Shown: positions 43,971 through 52,958 of the stretch, piece by piece | Position numbering within the stretch: position 1 is the first letter of the stretch | How the letters are laid out: each line of letters opens with the position of its first letter | Source of the DNA: Cellulophaga sp. HaHaR_3_176 | GTDB lineage: Bacteria; Bacteroidota; Bacteroidia; Flavobacteriales; Flavobacteriaceae | Assembly (NCBI RefSeq): GCF_019021925.1 | Contig: NZ_CP058990.1 | Location: forward strand, 2,754,001 to 2,818,000 | Direction of reading: 5' to 3' | DNA: 64,000 nt | Notes under the pieces: generated by a model | Told to the model about the DNA's origin: nothing | The model's input: only the letters and a program-made list of their open reading frames with translations | Databases searched by the model: none | Position numbers and translations under genes: made by a program

Positions 43971-43978
43971 CAAATATA
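43971..43978 (-). promoter_or_regulatory. Candidate -7 element of tyrS
   Basis: Minus strand reads TATATTTG (TAnnTTTG), 25 bp before the chosen ATG, and supports the shorter tyrS start. Confidence 0.42.
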
Positions 43979-44036
43979 AAAGAATTGATGTGTTTTCTCA
44001 TTGAATAAATACCTTAGTATTATGTATTTTTAACAC

Positions 44037-45041
44037 ATGATTTTAGTAACCGGAGGAACAGGTTTAGTTGGGGCACACCTTTTAGTTGAGTTAGTTAAAG
44101 CAGAAACATCTGTAAAAGCTATTTACAGATCTCAAAGTAGCCTAAAAAAAGTAGAGAAAATCTTTTCTTGCTATTTTAAAAACTACCAAGAAAAGATTAA
44201 TAAAATAGAATGGATTACTGCAGATTTAAATGACATACCTGCTTTAGAAAATGCTTTCGAATCTGTTACTCATGTATACCACTGTGCAGCTTTAATTTCT
44301 TTTGACCCTCGTGATTATGACAAATTATATAAAATAAATTGCGAAGGCACTGCTAATATTGTAAATATTTCTATTGCTAAAAATATTCAAAAACTTTGCT
44401 ATGTTAGCTCCATTGCTACTATTGGCAAAGAAGTTAACAACCCCCAAGTTACCGAAGAATCTGAATGGAGTAAAAATGATGCAAATGTATATGCACTCAC
44501 AAAATTTGATGCAGAGATGGAGGTTTGGCGAGGATCTCAAGAAGGTTTACCTGTTATAATTGTTAACCCAGGTATTATTTTAGGCCCAGGATTTTGGGAA
44601 ACAGGAAGTGGTGCTATTTTTAAAGCAGCTGCTAAAGGTCAATCATATTATCCACCAGGAGGCACTGGTTTTGTTTCAGTTACCGATGTTGTAAATATCA
44701 TGTTATTAGGCATGAAATCGACAATAAACAAAGAACGATTTATTCTCATAGCAGAAAACCTAAGCTACAAATTTATATTAACTGAAGTCGCAAAGTGTTT
44801 AAATATAAAACCGCCACATAAAAAATTAAAGGCTTGGCAATTAAGTATACTCTGGAGGTTGGATTGGTTTAGAGGTTTATTTTCTAGTAAAAAAAGAAAA
44901 CTAACTAAAAACTCAGTTATATCTTTAAAAGAAGAAACTATATATATTAATCACAAAGCAACCTCTGCTTTTAATTTTCAATTTAAACCAATTAAAGAAA
45001 CTATTGATTTTTGTTGTAAAAAATACGTAGAAGAAAATTAA
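44037..45041 (+). CDS. NAD(P)-dependent epimerase/dehydratase family protein
   Basis: A 334-residue extended short-chain dehydrogenase. The Rossmann motif VTGGTGLVGAHL (3-14), the YALTK catalytic Y-x-x-x-K (about 152-156) after CYVSSIATIG (catalytic Ser region), and INNPGIILGP-like VNPGIILGPG are present. Homologues act on nucleotide sugars, dihydroflavonol-like or sterol-like substrates, so the substrate stays open. It is divergent from tyrS, and its stop overlaps the DUF4296 gene by 4 bp. Confidence 0.88.
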   Translation: MILVTGGTGLVGAHLLVELVKAETSVKAIYRSQSSLKKVEKIFSCYFKNYQEKINKIEWITADLNDIPALENAFESVTHVYHCAALISFDPRDYDKLYKINCEGTANIVNISIAKNIQKLCYVSSIATIGKEVNNPQVTEESEWSKNDANVYALTKFDAEMEVWRGSQEGLPVIIVNPGIILGPGFWETGSGAIFKAAAKGQSYYPPGGTGFVSVTDVVNIMLLGMKSTINKERFILIAENLSYKFILTEVAKCLNIKPPHKKLKAWQLSILWRLDWFRGLFSSKKRKLTKNSVISLKEETIYINHKATSAFNFQFKPIKETIDFCCKKYVEEN

Positions 45042-45451
45042 TCTTTTTTCAGCTTGTCTTGCCTTTTAATTTTAGCGTTTTTATTAGAAATACTGTCCTG
45101 CTTTTTCTTAGCTACTTTTTGCTCCCCTCGTTCTGCTTTAACTTTTTTTAATCTTGCTTCTACATCCTGATAAATTTCTTTATACACAGCAGTTTTTGAA
45201 GCATAATAAGCATCACTTTTAACAAACTGAATACTGTCAATATCATGCTTTGTGAAAATATAATTCATACTTTCAATATTGTTATTCTTTAAAACAACAT
45301 CACTTGTGTTTTTTGCAGCAGTAACAATTGCCAAGTCATAAAAAATTGTCACCATTTTATCTCTTGAGATAAGGTTCTCCGGCTTTTCTATAATATCTTC
45401 TGCGCAAGAAGTCAATAAAATTAAAACAAGTAAAAAACTTAATTTTTTCAT
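45038..45451 (-). CDS. DUF4296 lipoprotein
   Basis: A 137-residue protein starting at the ATG at 45451, which gives a clean lipoprotein signal MKKLSFLLVLILLTSC (Cys16); an in-frame start at 45514 would lie inside the dihydroorotase gene and hide the signal, and is rejected. ISRDKMVTIFYDLAIVTAAK is the DUF4296 hallmark, and a Lys-rich C-terminus follows. Function unknown. It directly follows the dihydroorotase gene (1 bp gap), an arrangement I recall as common in flavobacteria. Confidence 0.85.
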   Translation of the reverse strand: MKKLSFLLVLILLTSCAEDIIEKPENLISRDKMVTIFYDLAIVTAAKNTSDVVLKNNNIESMNYIFTKHDIDSIQFVKSDAYYASKTAVYKEIYQDVEARLKKVKAERGEQKVAKKKQDSISNKNAKIKRQDKLKKD

Positions 45452-45452
45452 C

Positions 45453-46790
45453 TTATGGTCTATTGAAAGTAAGTCTTTTTCCTTTTTTATCTTCTGAAAA
45501 ATTACCGTTCTCATATGCCAAATGCCCGTTTACAAAAGTATGTGTTACTTTTGACCCGAAAGTAGTACCTTCAAAAGGAGACCAACCACATTTATAAGCA
45601 ATATTTTCTTTCGAAACTGTCCAAGAGTCTTTCAAATCTACTAAAACTAAATCTGCATAATACCCTTCTCGAATGTAACCTCTCTTCTCTATTTCAAAAA
45701 GTATAGCTGGGTTGTGGCACATTTTCTCCACAATTTTTTCTAAACTGATAACTCCTTGGCTATGTTTTTCTAACATTGCTGGTAACGCATGTTGCACTAA
45801 AGGTCCGCCAGATGGAGCTTTAGTATACACATTATCTTTTTCTTCAATAGTATGTGGTGCATGATCGGTCGCTAAAACATCAATTCTGCCATCTAAAAAA
45901 GCATCCCATAATTTACTTCTATCATCAGCTGTTTTAACCGCAGGATTCCACTTAATAAGCGATCCTTTTGTTTTATAGTCTTCATCAGAAAACCATAGGT
46001 GATGCAAACAAACCTCAGCAGTAATCTTTTTATCTTTTAAAGGAATATCATTTCTAAACAGATCTGTTTCTATACCTGTTGATAAATGAAACACATGAAA
46101 CCTTGCTCCTGTTTTCTTTGCTAAAGCAATTGCTTTAGAAGAAGATAAATAACAGGCTTCTGCACTTCTAATTATTGGGTGATATTCCATCGGAATATCA
46201 TCACCAAATTGTTCTTTATATTTTGCTAAGTTATTTTTAATGGTAGTTTCATCTTCACAATGTGCTGAGATAACCATTTCTGTAGTTCTAAAAATACCTT
46301 CAATAACTTCTTCTTTATCGACCAACATATTCCCTGTTGATGAACCTAAAAATAATTTTACACCTGAACATGCATTTTTATCTAATTTCTTAAGCTCTTC
46401 TAAATTATCGTTGGTACCGCCAAACAAAAAAGAATAGTTTGCAAAAGAGCTTCCAGCTGCAAGTGCAAATTTTTCTTCTAATTTTTCTATTGTAGTTGTT
46501 TGTGGGTTTGTATTTGGCTGTTCCATAAAAGTGGTAATACCACCAGCAACAGCAGCTCTACTTTCACTTTCAATGTTTCCTTTATGTGTTAAACCTGGCT
46601 CTCTAAAATGTACCTGATCATCAATCACACCTGGCAAAACATATTTACCCTCAGCATCAATAACTGTAGCATTAGCATCAGTAATATTTGCGTCAATTTT
46701 TAAAATTATATTTTCTTGTATAAGAATATCGGCTTTGGTTTTCGAATTCTCATTTACAATTGTAGCATTCTTTATTAAAAACTTAGCCAT
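45453..46790 (-). CDS. pyrC: Dihydroorotase
   Basis: A class I-type dihydroorotase, which cyclises carbamoyl-aspartate in pyrimidine synthesis. The 445-residue chain has DDQVHFREPGLTHKG (about 57-71, metal-binding His and substrate Arg; the canonical D-x-H-V-H is D-D-Q-V-H here), AHCEDE, HVFHLSTG and the catalytic ATDHAPH. Replacement of the first metal-ligand His by Gln is worth noting but is, to my recollection, frequent in this group from Bacteroidota. It overlaps the upstream glycosyltransferase gene by 1 bp and is followed by DUF4296. Confidence 0.93.
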   Translation of the reverse strand: MAKFLIKNATIVNENSKTKADILIQENIILKIDANITDANATVIDAEGKYVLPGVIDDQVHFREPGLTHKGNIESESRAAVAGGITTFMEQPNTNPQTTTIEKLEEKFALAAGSSFANYSFLFGGTNDNLEELKKLDKNACSGVKLFLGSSTGNMLVDKEEVIEGIFRTTEMVISAHCEDETTIKNNLAKYKEQFGDDIPMEYHPIIRSAEACYLSSSKAIALAKKTGARFHVFHLSTGIETDLFRNDIPLKDKKITAEVCLHHLWFSDEDYKTKGSLIKWNPAVKTADDRSKLWDAFLDGRIDVLATDHAPHTIEEKDNVYTKAPSGGPLVQHALPAMLEKHSQGVISLEKIVEKMCHNPAILFEIEKRGYIREGYYADLVLVDLKDSWTVSKENIAYKCGWSPFEGTTFGSKVTHTFVNGHLAYENGNFSEDKKGKRLTFNRP

Positions 46791-47521
46791 TATTTAAAGT
46801 TGTTTTTTGAGAATAAACTCATCCATTTCATTTTTAAAACTCCAAATACCGCTTCTCGAACAATTGAAGAATTCATTTTAGATTTACCTAATACACGATC
46901 TGTAAAAATAATAGGCACCTCTTTAATTTTAAATTTTTTGAGGTGTGCTCTAAATTTCATTTCTATTTGAAAAGCATACCCCACAAAATGTACTGAAGAC
47001 AAATCTATAGTCTCCAAAACATTTCTTTTATAACATACAAAACCTGCGGTAGGATCATGTACTCGCATTCCTGTTATAATTTTTACGTAAAATGACGCCC
47101 CGTATGATAGGAGTACGCGATGTAAAGGCCAGTTAACTACGTTTACACCTTTTATATATCTGGAGCCGACCGACATGTCAGCGCCATCAACACAGGCCTG
47201 ATACAATCTTATAAGATCTGCTGGTGTATGCGAAAAATCTGCATCCATCTCAAAAATATAATCATATTTTTTAGCAATTGCCCATCTAAATCCATGAATA
47301 TATGCGGTACCTAAACCAGCTTTTTCCTTTCTAACTTCTAAAAACAACCTGTCAGCAAAAACCTCTTGCAGCTCTCTTACCTTAGCTGCTGTACCATCAG
47401 GAGAGTTATCATCTACGATTAAAACATGAAAATTTTTCTTCAAACCGAATACAACACGAATAATTGCTTCGATATTTTCAATCTCATTAAAAGTTGGGAT
47501 AATTACTAGACTATCTGTCAT
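46790..47521 (-). CDS. Polyprenol-phosphate mannosyltransferase-like GT2 enzyme
   Basis: A 243-residue family 2 glycosyltransferase similar to dolichol-phosphate mannose synthase. Motifs: VIIPTFNEIENIEAI (6-20), LIVDDNSPDGTA (about 34-45), EMDADFSHTPADL (DxD-like site) and the acceptor-region GSRYIKG. No membrane helix tail, as in the single-domain bacterial type. It likely makes a polyprenyl-phosphate sugar at the inner membrane, and the ArnT-like enzyme encoded divergently at 47676 would be a plausible user of it. It overlaps pyrC by 1 bp. Confidence 0.9.
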   Translation of the reverse strand: MTDSLVIIPTFNEIENIEAIIRVVFGLKKNFHVLIVDDNSPDGTAAKVRELQEVFADRLFLEVRKEKAGLGTAYIHGFRWAIAKKYDYIFEMDADFSHTPADLIRLYQACVDGADMSVGSRYIKGVNVVNWPLHRVLLSYGASFYVKIITGMRVHDPTAGFVCYKRNVLETIDLSSVHFVGYAFQIEMKFRAHLKKFKIKEVPIIFTDRVLGKSKMNSSIVREAVFGVLKMKWMSLFSKNNFK

Positions 47522-47541
47522 TTATAAAAAATATATGCTTA

Positions 47542-47549
47542 CAAAAATA
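47542..47549 (-). promoter_or_regulatory. Candidate -7 element of the GT2-pyrC-DUF4296 transcript
   Basis: Minus strand reads TATTTTTG, 21 bp before the GT2 ATG. Confidence 0.38.
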
Positions 47550-47620
47550 GTTTTTTTATAACGCTAAAGAAATTAAGGATGTTCATTTATGATTTTTTTA
47601 AACATTAGATCGTAAACTTA

Positions 47621-47653
47621 TTTGATGTAAGTATTCTATAATTTGTAATTTTG
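47621..47653 (+). promoter_or_regulatory. Candidate Bacteroidota promoter of the GT39-DUF4271-hemD operon
   Basis: TTTG at 47621-47624 and TAATTTTG at 47646-47653 are 21 bp apart, matching the TTTG / TAnnTTTG promoter of the phylum, 23 bp before the ATG at 47676. This is the best two-element match I found in the window. Confidence 0.5.
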
Positions 47654-47675
47654 CCAAAAATATTGACAACTTATA

Positions 47676-49343
47676 ATGCCAAAACTGCCTAAATTATTCA
47701 TCTATCTATTAGGATTGCTTTTTATAATTAACATTATACAAAGTTCTTTTACTGAGCTAATTTATGACGAAGCATACTATTGGTATTATTCACAAAACAT
47801 GGCCTGGGGTTATTTTGATCATCCTCCGATGATGGCCTTGATGATAAAAATAAGTAGTTTGTTTTTCGACGGAGAACTTGGTGTTCGTTTTATGACTTGT
47901 GTTTTATCTGCTGGCACCCCTATTCTACTTTGGCTGCTTATTGATAATCCGAAGAAAAAAGATTACGTTATTCATTTTTTCGTTCTCATTTTTTCTATGA
48001 CACTGCTTAATGCATATGGTTTTTTTACATTACCAGATACTCCTTTGTTATTTTTTACTACGCTTTTTCTTTACTTATATAAAAAGTTTATTAGTACACC
48101 TACATTTATACTTTCCATAGGCTTAGGTTTTGTAATGGCCGCACTTATGTACAGTAAGTATCATGCAGTTTTAGTTATTGTTTTTGTACTGCTTTCTAAT
48201 TTAAAACTAGTATTTAATAAATATGCTTGGTTAGCTGTTTTCACTGCTTTACTTTGTTACACCCCGCATTTTTATTGGCTTTACGAAAATGATTTCGCAA
48301 GCATTGCATATCATATTTTTGAAAGACCTAATAGTGCTTATAACTTCAATCAATTTACACTTGGCTTTTTTTTAAATTTATTAGCCTTATTTGGTTTTAC
48401 TTTTTTTTGGATCTATAAAGCACTTATTAAAAACGACACTAAAAATCTTTTTCAAAAAGCATTAGTGTATTTAAGTTATGGTGTAATCTTATTTTTCTTC
48501 ATATCTAGTTTTAATAGAAGAATTCAAACTCAATGGATTATTATTATATCTATCCCGCTTGTCGTTATTGCTTTTAACTATATGTTAGTAAATGAAAATG
48601 CTAGAAAATGGATTTACAGAATGGGAATTGTAAATATTTTTATATTGATATTTTTGCGTTTCGCTTTAGTTTTTGAGCAAATTTCACCCATACATTACGA
48701 ATCTCATGGAGCTAAAAAATGGGTTGTAGAAATGGCGAAAAAAGTAGGCAAAACTCCTGTTATTTTCGAAAATTCATATACAAAACCCTCATTATATACT
48801 TTTTATTCTGGCAATACTTCTTTTGGCATGAATAACGTTAGGTACCGACGAAATCAATATTCCTTAGATGATTCTGAATCAAAAGTTCAGCACAAAAAAG
48901 TTGTTTTAATTATTCCTGAAAAGCCTAATAGTGATTACACTTTTGAATTTCCTAAAAATAAAATCGGCAGTGGTACAATCATTAATGATTTTGAATCGTT
49001 TAGAAAACTAAGAGTTATACTTAATGAAAAAGAAATTTCTAAAAAAAGGAAAGATAGTATAGCTTTTAAAGTTTACAACCCGTATTCGGAAGATATAGAT
49101 TTGAAAAAAATAAAATACAATATTGCTTTTCATGATTCATACCGACACCCAAAAAGTGTAGTACCGATAAAGGTTACCCTTAATGATAAAAAACTTACTG
49201 TTTTAAAAGCTAAGGATACTACATATTATACTTTTAAGTTGCCCGAAATTAATATTGAAGATCCAGGTTATTTTAAAGTTTCTATTTCCGAAAATGGTTT
49301 TTACCCTGGTTTAAATGGCGATAATATTAAATTGGTAGAATGA
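47676..49343 (+). CDS. ArnT-like family 39 glycosyltransferase
   Basis: A 555-residue inner-membrane enzyme with about ten hydrophobic helices in the first 330 residues and a soluble C-terminal domain. The first loop ELIYDEAYYWYYSQNMAWGY with FDHPPM (about 28-55) is the typical PMT/ArnT catalytic loop with the D-E pair. Such enzymes move a sugar from a polyprenyl-phosphate donor to lipid or protein acceptors on the periplasmic side. The neighbouring GT2 could provide the donor. Its stop overlaps the DUF4271 start by 4 bp. Confidence 0.88.
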   Translation: MPKLPKLFIYLLGLLFIINIIQSSFTELIYDEAYYWYYSQNMAWGYFDHPPMMALMIKISSLFFDGELGVRFMTCVLSAGTPILLWLLIDNPKKKDYVIHFFVLIFSMTLLNAYGFFTLPDTPLLFFTTLFLYLYKKFISTPTFILSIGLGFVMAALMYSKYHAVLVIVFVLLSNLKLVFNKYAWLAVFTALLCYTPHFYWLYENDFASIAYHIFERPNSAYNFNQFTLGFFLNLLALFGFTFFWIYKALIKNDTKNLFQKALVYLSYGVILFFFISSFNRRIQTQWIIIISIPLVVIAFNYMLVNENARKWIYRMGIVNIFILIFLRFALVFEQISPIHYESHGAKKWVVEMAKKVGKTPVIFENSYTKPSLYTFYSGNTSFGMNNVRYRRNQYSLDDSESKVQHKKVVLIIPEKPNSDYTFEFPKNKIGSGTIINDFESFRKLRVILNEKEISKKRKDSIAFKVYNPYSEDIDLKKIKYNIAFHDSYRHPKSVVPIKVTLNDKKLTVLKAKDTTYYTFKLPEINIEDPGYFKVSISENGFYPGLNGDNIKLVE

Positions 49344-49999
49344 AAGAAGCTTTTTTAAGAAACATATTCGATACCGATTGGATTACAATTATATTATGTG
49401 TTAGCATATTATCTATTGTTTTTGCCAAGCGATTTTTCTATGGACGATTTATCAATTTTATAATTCTACCTTTTAACAACAAGTACATATTTTTATATAA
49501 TAAAAAAGATAAATTATCACACTGGTTTACCATATTCTTTTCTGTGTTTCAATTTATCAATCTAGCTTTATTTATATACTTAATAAATTCAATTTTTGGC
49601 GTTAGTGATCAAAAAAACAACCCCTATTTTTATGTCATAATTCTTGTTATAGTAATCTTATATATAGTAGCTAAAGTGCTCTTATTGTTAGCAAATGCCT
49701 TTATTTTCAACATTTCAAGTGTTATTTCAGAATTTATTTTTAAGAAAATTTCCTACTTAAACTACAGTAGTCTTATCATGTTTGGTGCTAATATTTTACT
49801 TACATACGTCGTAAGCGACTCTAAAACTGTAGTTTACGCAAGTCTTCTGCTAATTATCTTAATTAATGGCATAGGATGGATTACAGTATTGAAGAATCAT
49901 CAAAAATTAATAACAAATAATTTTTTCTATTTTATTTTGTACCTTTGCGCACTCGAAATTACACCTCTAGTGTTAATTGGAGACTACTTTAAAGATTGA
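49340..49999 (+). CDS. DUF4271 membrane protein
   Basis: A 219-residue inner-membrane protein with about six hydrophobic helices starting after FDTDWITIILCVSIL and containing KRFFYGRFINFIILPF, the hallmark of DUF4271. Function is unknown. It overlaps the glycosyltransferase upstream by 4 bp and is followed by hemD with a stop/start overlap, an arrangement that ties it to the heme-synthesis gene only by transcription. Confidence 0.85.
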   Translation: MKEAFLRNIFDTDWITIILCVSILSIVFAKRFFYGRFINFIILPFNNKYIFLYNKKDKLSHWFTIFFSVFQFINLALFIYLINSIFGVSDQKNNPYFYVIILVIVILYIVAKVLLLLANAFIFNISSVISEFIFKKISYLNYSSLIMFGANILLTYVVSDSKTVVYASLLLIILINGIGWITVLKNHQKLITNNFFYFILYLCALEITPLVLIGDYFKD

Positions 50000-50751
50000 T
50001 GCTTATGAAAGTAAAAACGATTTTGGTTTCTCAACCAGAACCGAAAATGGAAAATTCTCCATATTCAAGACTTATAGATAAGGAAAAGGTGAAAGTAGAC
50101 TTTAGACCTTTTATCCATGTCGAAGGCGTAGATGCCAAAACTGTTAGACAACAAAAAATTGATTTAAACAATTACACTGCTATTATTCTTACGAGTAGAA
50201 ATGCAGTAGATCACTTTTTCAGAATTGCAGAGGAAATGCGCTTTAAAGTGCCTGACTCTATGAAGTATTTCTGCCAATCGGAAGCTGTTGCTTACTACTT
50301 ACAGAAATATGTAGTATACAGAAAACGTAAAATTTATGTTGGGAAAATGAATTTTCTTGACCTTTCTACTTTATTTAAAAAGTATAAAGATGAAAAATTC
50401 TTACTACCTTCTTCTGATACATTAAAGCAGATTGTTCCTGAAACTTTAGATGCTCTTGAACTTAATTGGACTAGAGGTATTTTTTACAAAACTGTTGTTA
50501 GTGATTTATCTGATTTAAAAGATGTTTATTACGACATTCTTGTATTCTTTAGCCCTTCTGGAATAGAGTCTTTACTTAAAAACTTTCCTGATTTCAAACA
50601 AAACGAAACTAGGATTGCTGTTTTCGGAAACTCTACTGTTAATGCTGCTACAGATGCTGGTTTAAGAATAGACATTAAAGCTCCTACGCCAGATACTCCA
50701 TCTATGACAATGGCGCTTCAAAAATACATTGCTGGCTTAAATAAAAAATAA
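49999..50751 (+). CDS. hemD: Uroporphyrinogen-III synthase
   Basis: Catalyses closure and D-ring inversion of hydroxymethylbilane to uroporphyrinogen III in heme synthesis. The ~250-residue protein follows the poorly conserved HemD fold with the recognisable pieces ILVSQPEPKMENSPYS, YTAIILTSRNAVDHFF (about 52-67), KFLLPSSDTLKQIVP and VFFSPSGIESLL (about 178-189). Start: an ATG at 49999 overlaps the upstream stop (ATGA/TGA form), with another ATG at 50005; a TTG at 49996 is unneeded. Either ATG is possible. Last gene of the operon; a strong terminator follows. Confidence 0.87.
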   Translation: MLMKVKTILVSQPEPKMENSPYSRLIDKEKVKVDFRPFIHVEGVDAKTVRQQKIDLNNYTAIILTSRNAVDHFFRIAEEMRFKVPDSMKYFCQSEAVAYYLQKYVVYRKRKIYVGKMNFLDLSTLFKKYKDEKFLLPSSDTLKQIVPETLDALELNWTRGIFYKTVVSDLSDLKDVYYDILVFFSPSGIESLLKNFPDFKQNETRIAVFGNSTVNAATDAGLRIDIKAPTPDTPSMTMALQKYIAGLNKK

Positions 50752-50770
50752 GTCAATTATATTCTATAAA

Positions 50771-50802
50771 AAAAGCCTCTTTTTCAAGAGGCTTTTTCTT
50801 TT
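50771..50802. terminator. Bidirectional rho-independent terminator
   Basis: Stem AAAAGCCTCT (50771-50780) and AGAGGCTTTT (50787-50796) around TTTTCA, with A- and T-tracts outside, between converging hemD and pckA. Confidence 0.9.
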
Positions 50803-50815
50803 TAGATACTTTTAT

Positions 50816-52423
50816 TTAAAATCCATAACGCTGCGGACCTCCACGACGTATTTCTTCACTTGCATAAGATTCAAACTTTTTAAAATTTTCTCTAAAAGCA
50901 TTTGCTAATTTAAATGCTGTTGTATAGTATTTCTCATCATTGTCCCAAGTAGCTCTCGGACTCAAGACACTTGTTGGCACTCCTGGGCACTCTCTAGGTT
51001 GCGCTACACCAAATACTGAATGTATGTGATACTTATCGTAAGAATACAGTCCTAAATCGCCGTTTAAGGCTGCTGTAATCATTGCCCTAGTATACTTCAA
51101 CTTCATTCTAGTACCTATACCATAAGGGCCACCTGTCCAACCTGTATTAACCAACCACACATTAACACCTGCTTCTGTCATTTTTTTACTTAACATTTCA
51201 GCATATGCCGTAGGATGTAACGGCATAAATGGCGCTCCAAAACAAGCAGAAAAATTAGGTGTAGGTTCTACAACACCCGCCTCTGTTCCTGCGACTTTTG
51301 CTGTATAGCCTGAAATAAAATGATATGCTGCTTGACTCGGCGTCAATTTAGATATTGGAGGTAAAACCCCAAAAGCATCTGCAGTTAAAAAGAAAATATT
51401 TTTAGGGTTATCACCTGTTGATGGTTCTTGAATATTTTCAATATGGTGAATTGGGTAACTTACTCTTGTATTTTGAGTAATCGAAGTATCTGAAAAATCA
51501 ACAACTCCATTACTATCTAAAACAACGTTTTCTAATAAAGCTCCTTTTTTGATTGCTCCATATATTTCTGGTTCATTTTCTGCAGAAAGGTTAATTACTT
51601 TCGCGTAACAACCACCTTCAAAATTAAACACTGTATTTTCTTTAGTCCAACCGTGTTCATCATCTCCAATTAATTTTCTATTCGGATCTGCTGATAAAGT
51701 CGTTTTTCCAGTACCTGATAGTCCAAAGAAAATTGCCGTATCACCATCTTTTCCAACATTAGCAGAGCAATGCATTGGAAGTGTATTTTTATATACTGGT
51801 AATATAAAATTTAAGGCCGAAAAAATTCCTTTTTTAATTTCACCTGTATAACCAGTACCACCAATTAGTGCTATTTTTTTTGTAAAATTTAATATTGCAA
51901 AATTATGTTGGCGTGTGCCATCTTCTTTTGCTACAGCCATAAAACCAGGCGCATTTACAACAGTCCACTCTGGTTCAAAGTTTTCTAATTCTTTTTCTGT
52001 AGGTCTTAAAAACATGTTATAAGCAAACATATTAGACCATGGGTACTCGTTTATAACTCTAATATTTAGTTTATAATCTTCGTCTGCACAAGCATAACTG
52101 TCTCGCACATAAATTTCTTTATTTCCTAAATACTTAATGACTTTGTCATACAATTTGTCAAAAGCAGATGGCTCAAACGGAATATTAATATTCCCCCACC
52201 AAACTTTATCTTTTGTAATATCGTCTTTCACAATAAATCGATCCATCGGAGACCTACCTGTAAATTCACCTGTATTAATTGATAAAGAACCTGAAGAAGC
52301 CTCTTTACCCATTCCCTTTTTTAAAGTAATACTCTGTAGTTCTTCTGGTGATAATTGATAATGAATAGTGCCAGATTTGATACCGTACGATTCTAACGAA
52401 ATCGTTTTCGCAATTTTACTCAT
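50816..52423 (-). CDS. pckA: Phosphoenolpyruvate carboxykinase (ATP)
   Basis: Converts oxaloacetate and ATP to phosphoenolpyruvate in gluconeogenesis. The 535-residue chain has LSINTGEFTGRSPMDRFIV (about 46-64), the HCSANVGKDGDTAIFFGLSG (His and P-loop region), GLSGTGKTTLSADPNRKLIG, and the DDEHGW metal site. Length and motifs match the ATP-type enzyme. It is monocistronic, with terminators or gaps on both sides. Confidence 0.97.
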   Translation of the reverse strand: MSKIAKTISLESYGIKSGTIHYQLSPEELQSITLKKGMGKEASSGSLSINTGEFTGRSPMDRFIVKDDITKDKVWWGNINIPFEPSAFDKLYDKVIKYLGNKEIYVRDSYACADEDYKLNIRVINEYPWSNMFAYNMFLRPTEKELENFEPEWTVVNAPGFMAVAKEDGTRQHNFAILNFTKKIALIGGTGYTGEIKKGIFSALNFILPVYKNTLPMHCSANVGKDGDTAIFFGLSGTGKTTLSADPNRKLIGDDEHGWTKENTVFNFEGGCYAKVINLSAENEPEIYGAIKKGALLENVVLDSNGVVDFSDTSITQNTRVSYPIHHIENIQEPSTGDNPKNIFFLTADAFGVLPPISKLTPSQAAYHFISGYTAKVAGTEAGVVEPTPNFSACFGAPFMPLHPTAYAEMLSKKMTEAGVNVWLVNTGWTGGPYGIGTRMKLKYTRAMITAALNGDLGLYSYDKYHIHSVFGVAQPRECPGVPTSVLSPRATWDNDEKYYTTAFKLANAFRENFKKFESYASEEIRRGGPQRYGF

Positions 52424-52500
52424 AATTATTAAAGATTTACTATTATTAAGTTAGTTACTAAAAGCTATATTAATTATTATCGATTATATGTTTAAAACAC

Positions 52501-52887
52501 TTATTTAGAATTTTTTAAAGCGCTATAAAACAGCAAAACCCAACCCATAATAAGCAGTAGACCGCCAATAGGTGTTAAGAAAAATATGGGTTTAAAATTT
52601 ACGCTTGTAAGACTATTTGTGGCTAAAAAATAGATTGAAAAAGAAAATAGCACAATACCTGTTGTTATAAAAACATAAATCATTTTTTTATGCTTTTCAG
52701 AAATTTTAGAAATACTACCAATCACTAAAAGCAGTAAAGCATGATACATTTGGTATGTAACACCAGTATTAAAACTACTTAAAGAATCTTCTGTAATTAA
52801 CTCTTTTAAGCCATGAGACCCAAAAGCTCCTAATACTACAGATAGTAATCCGAAAACAGCTCCAGTACATAAAATTGTTTTGTTCAT
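52501..52887 (-). CDS. DUF423 membrane protein
   Basis: A 128-residue protein with about four hydrophobic helices. The DUF423 signature GAVFGLLSVVLGAFGSHGLK (about 9-28) and TGVTYQMYHALLLL are present. The ATG at 52887 is used; an in-frame start at 52944 lies upstream of a TATATTTG box (minus strand 52911-52918) and would add a poorly conserved hydrophobic stretch. Function unknown; homologues are small inner-membrane proteins. Confidence 0.85.
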   Translation of the reverse strand: MNKTILCTGAVFGLLSVVLGAFGSHGLKELITEDSLSSFNTGVTYQMYHALLLLVIGSISKISEKHKKMIYVFITTGIVLFSFSIYFLATNSLTSVNFKPIFFLTPIGGLLLIMGWVLLFYSALKNSK

Positions 52888-52910
52888 AACTAAAATGATT
52901 GTTATTTTTA

Positions 52911-52918
52911 CAAATATA
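52911..52918 (-). promoter_or_regulatory. Candidate -7 element of the DUF423 gene
   Basis: Minus strand reads TATATTTG, a TAnnTTTG match 24 bp before the ATG at 52887; it supports the shorter start. Confidence 0.4.
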
Positions 52919-52958
52919 ACAATTGTTATTATATTTATATCCAATAAAGATAAGAACT

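Noticed and set aside
43947..43973. Longer tyrS start
   Set aside because: It would overlap the TATATTTG promoter element and adds residues not conserved in TyrS.
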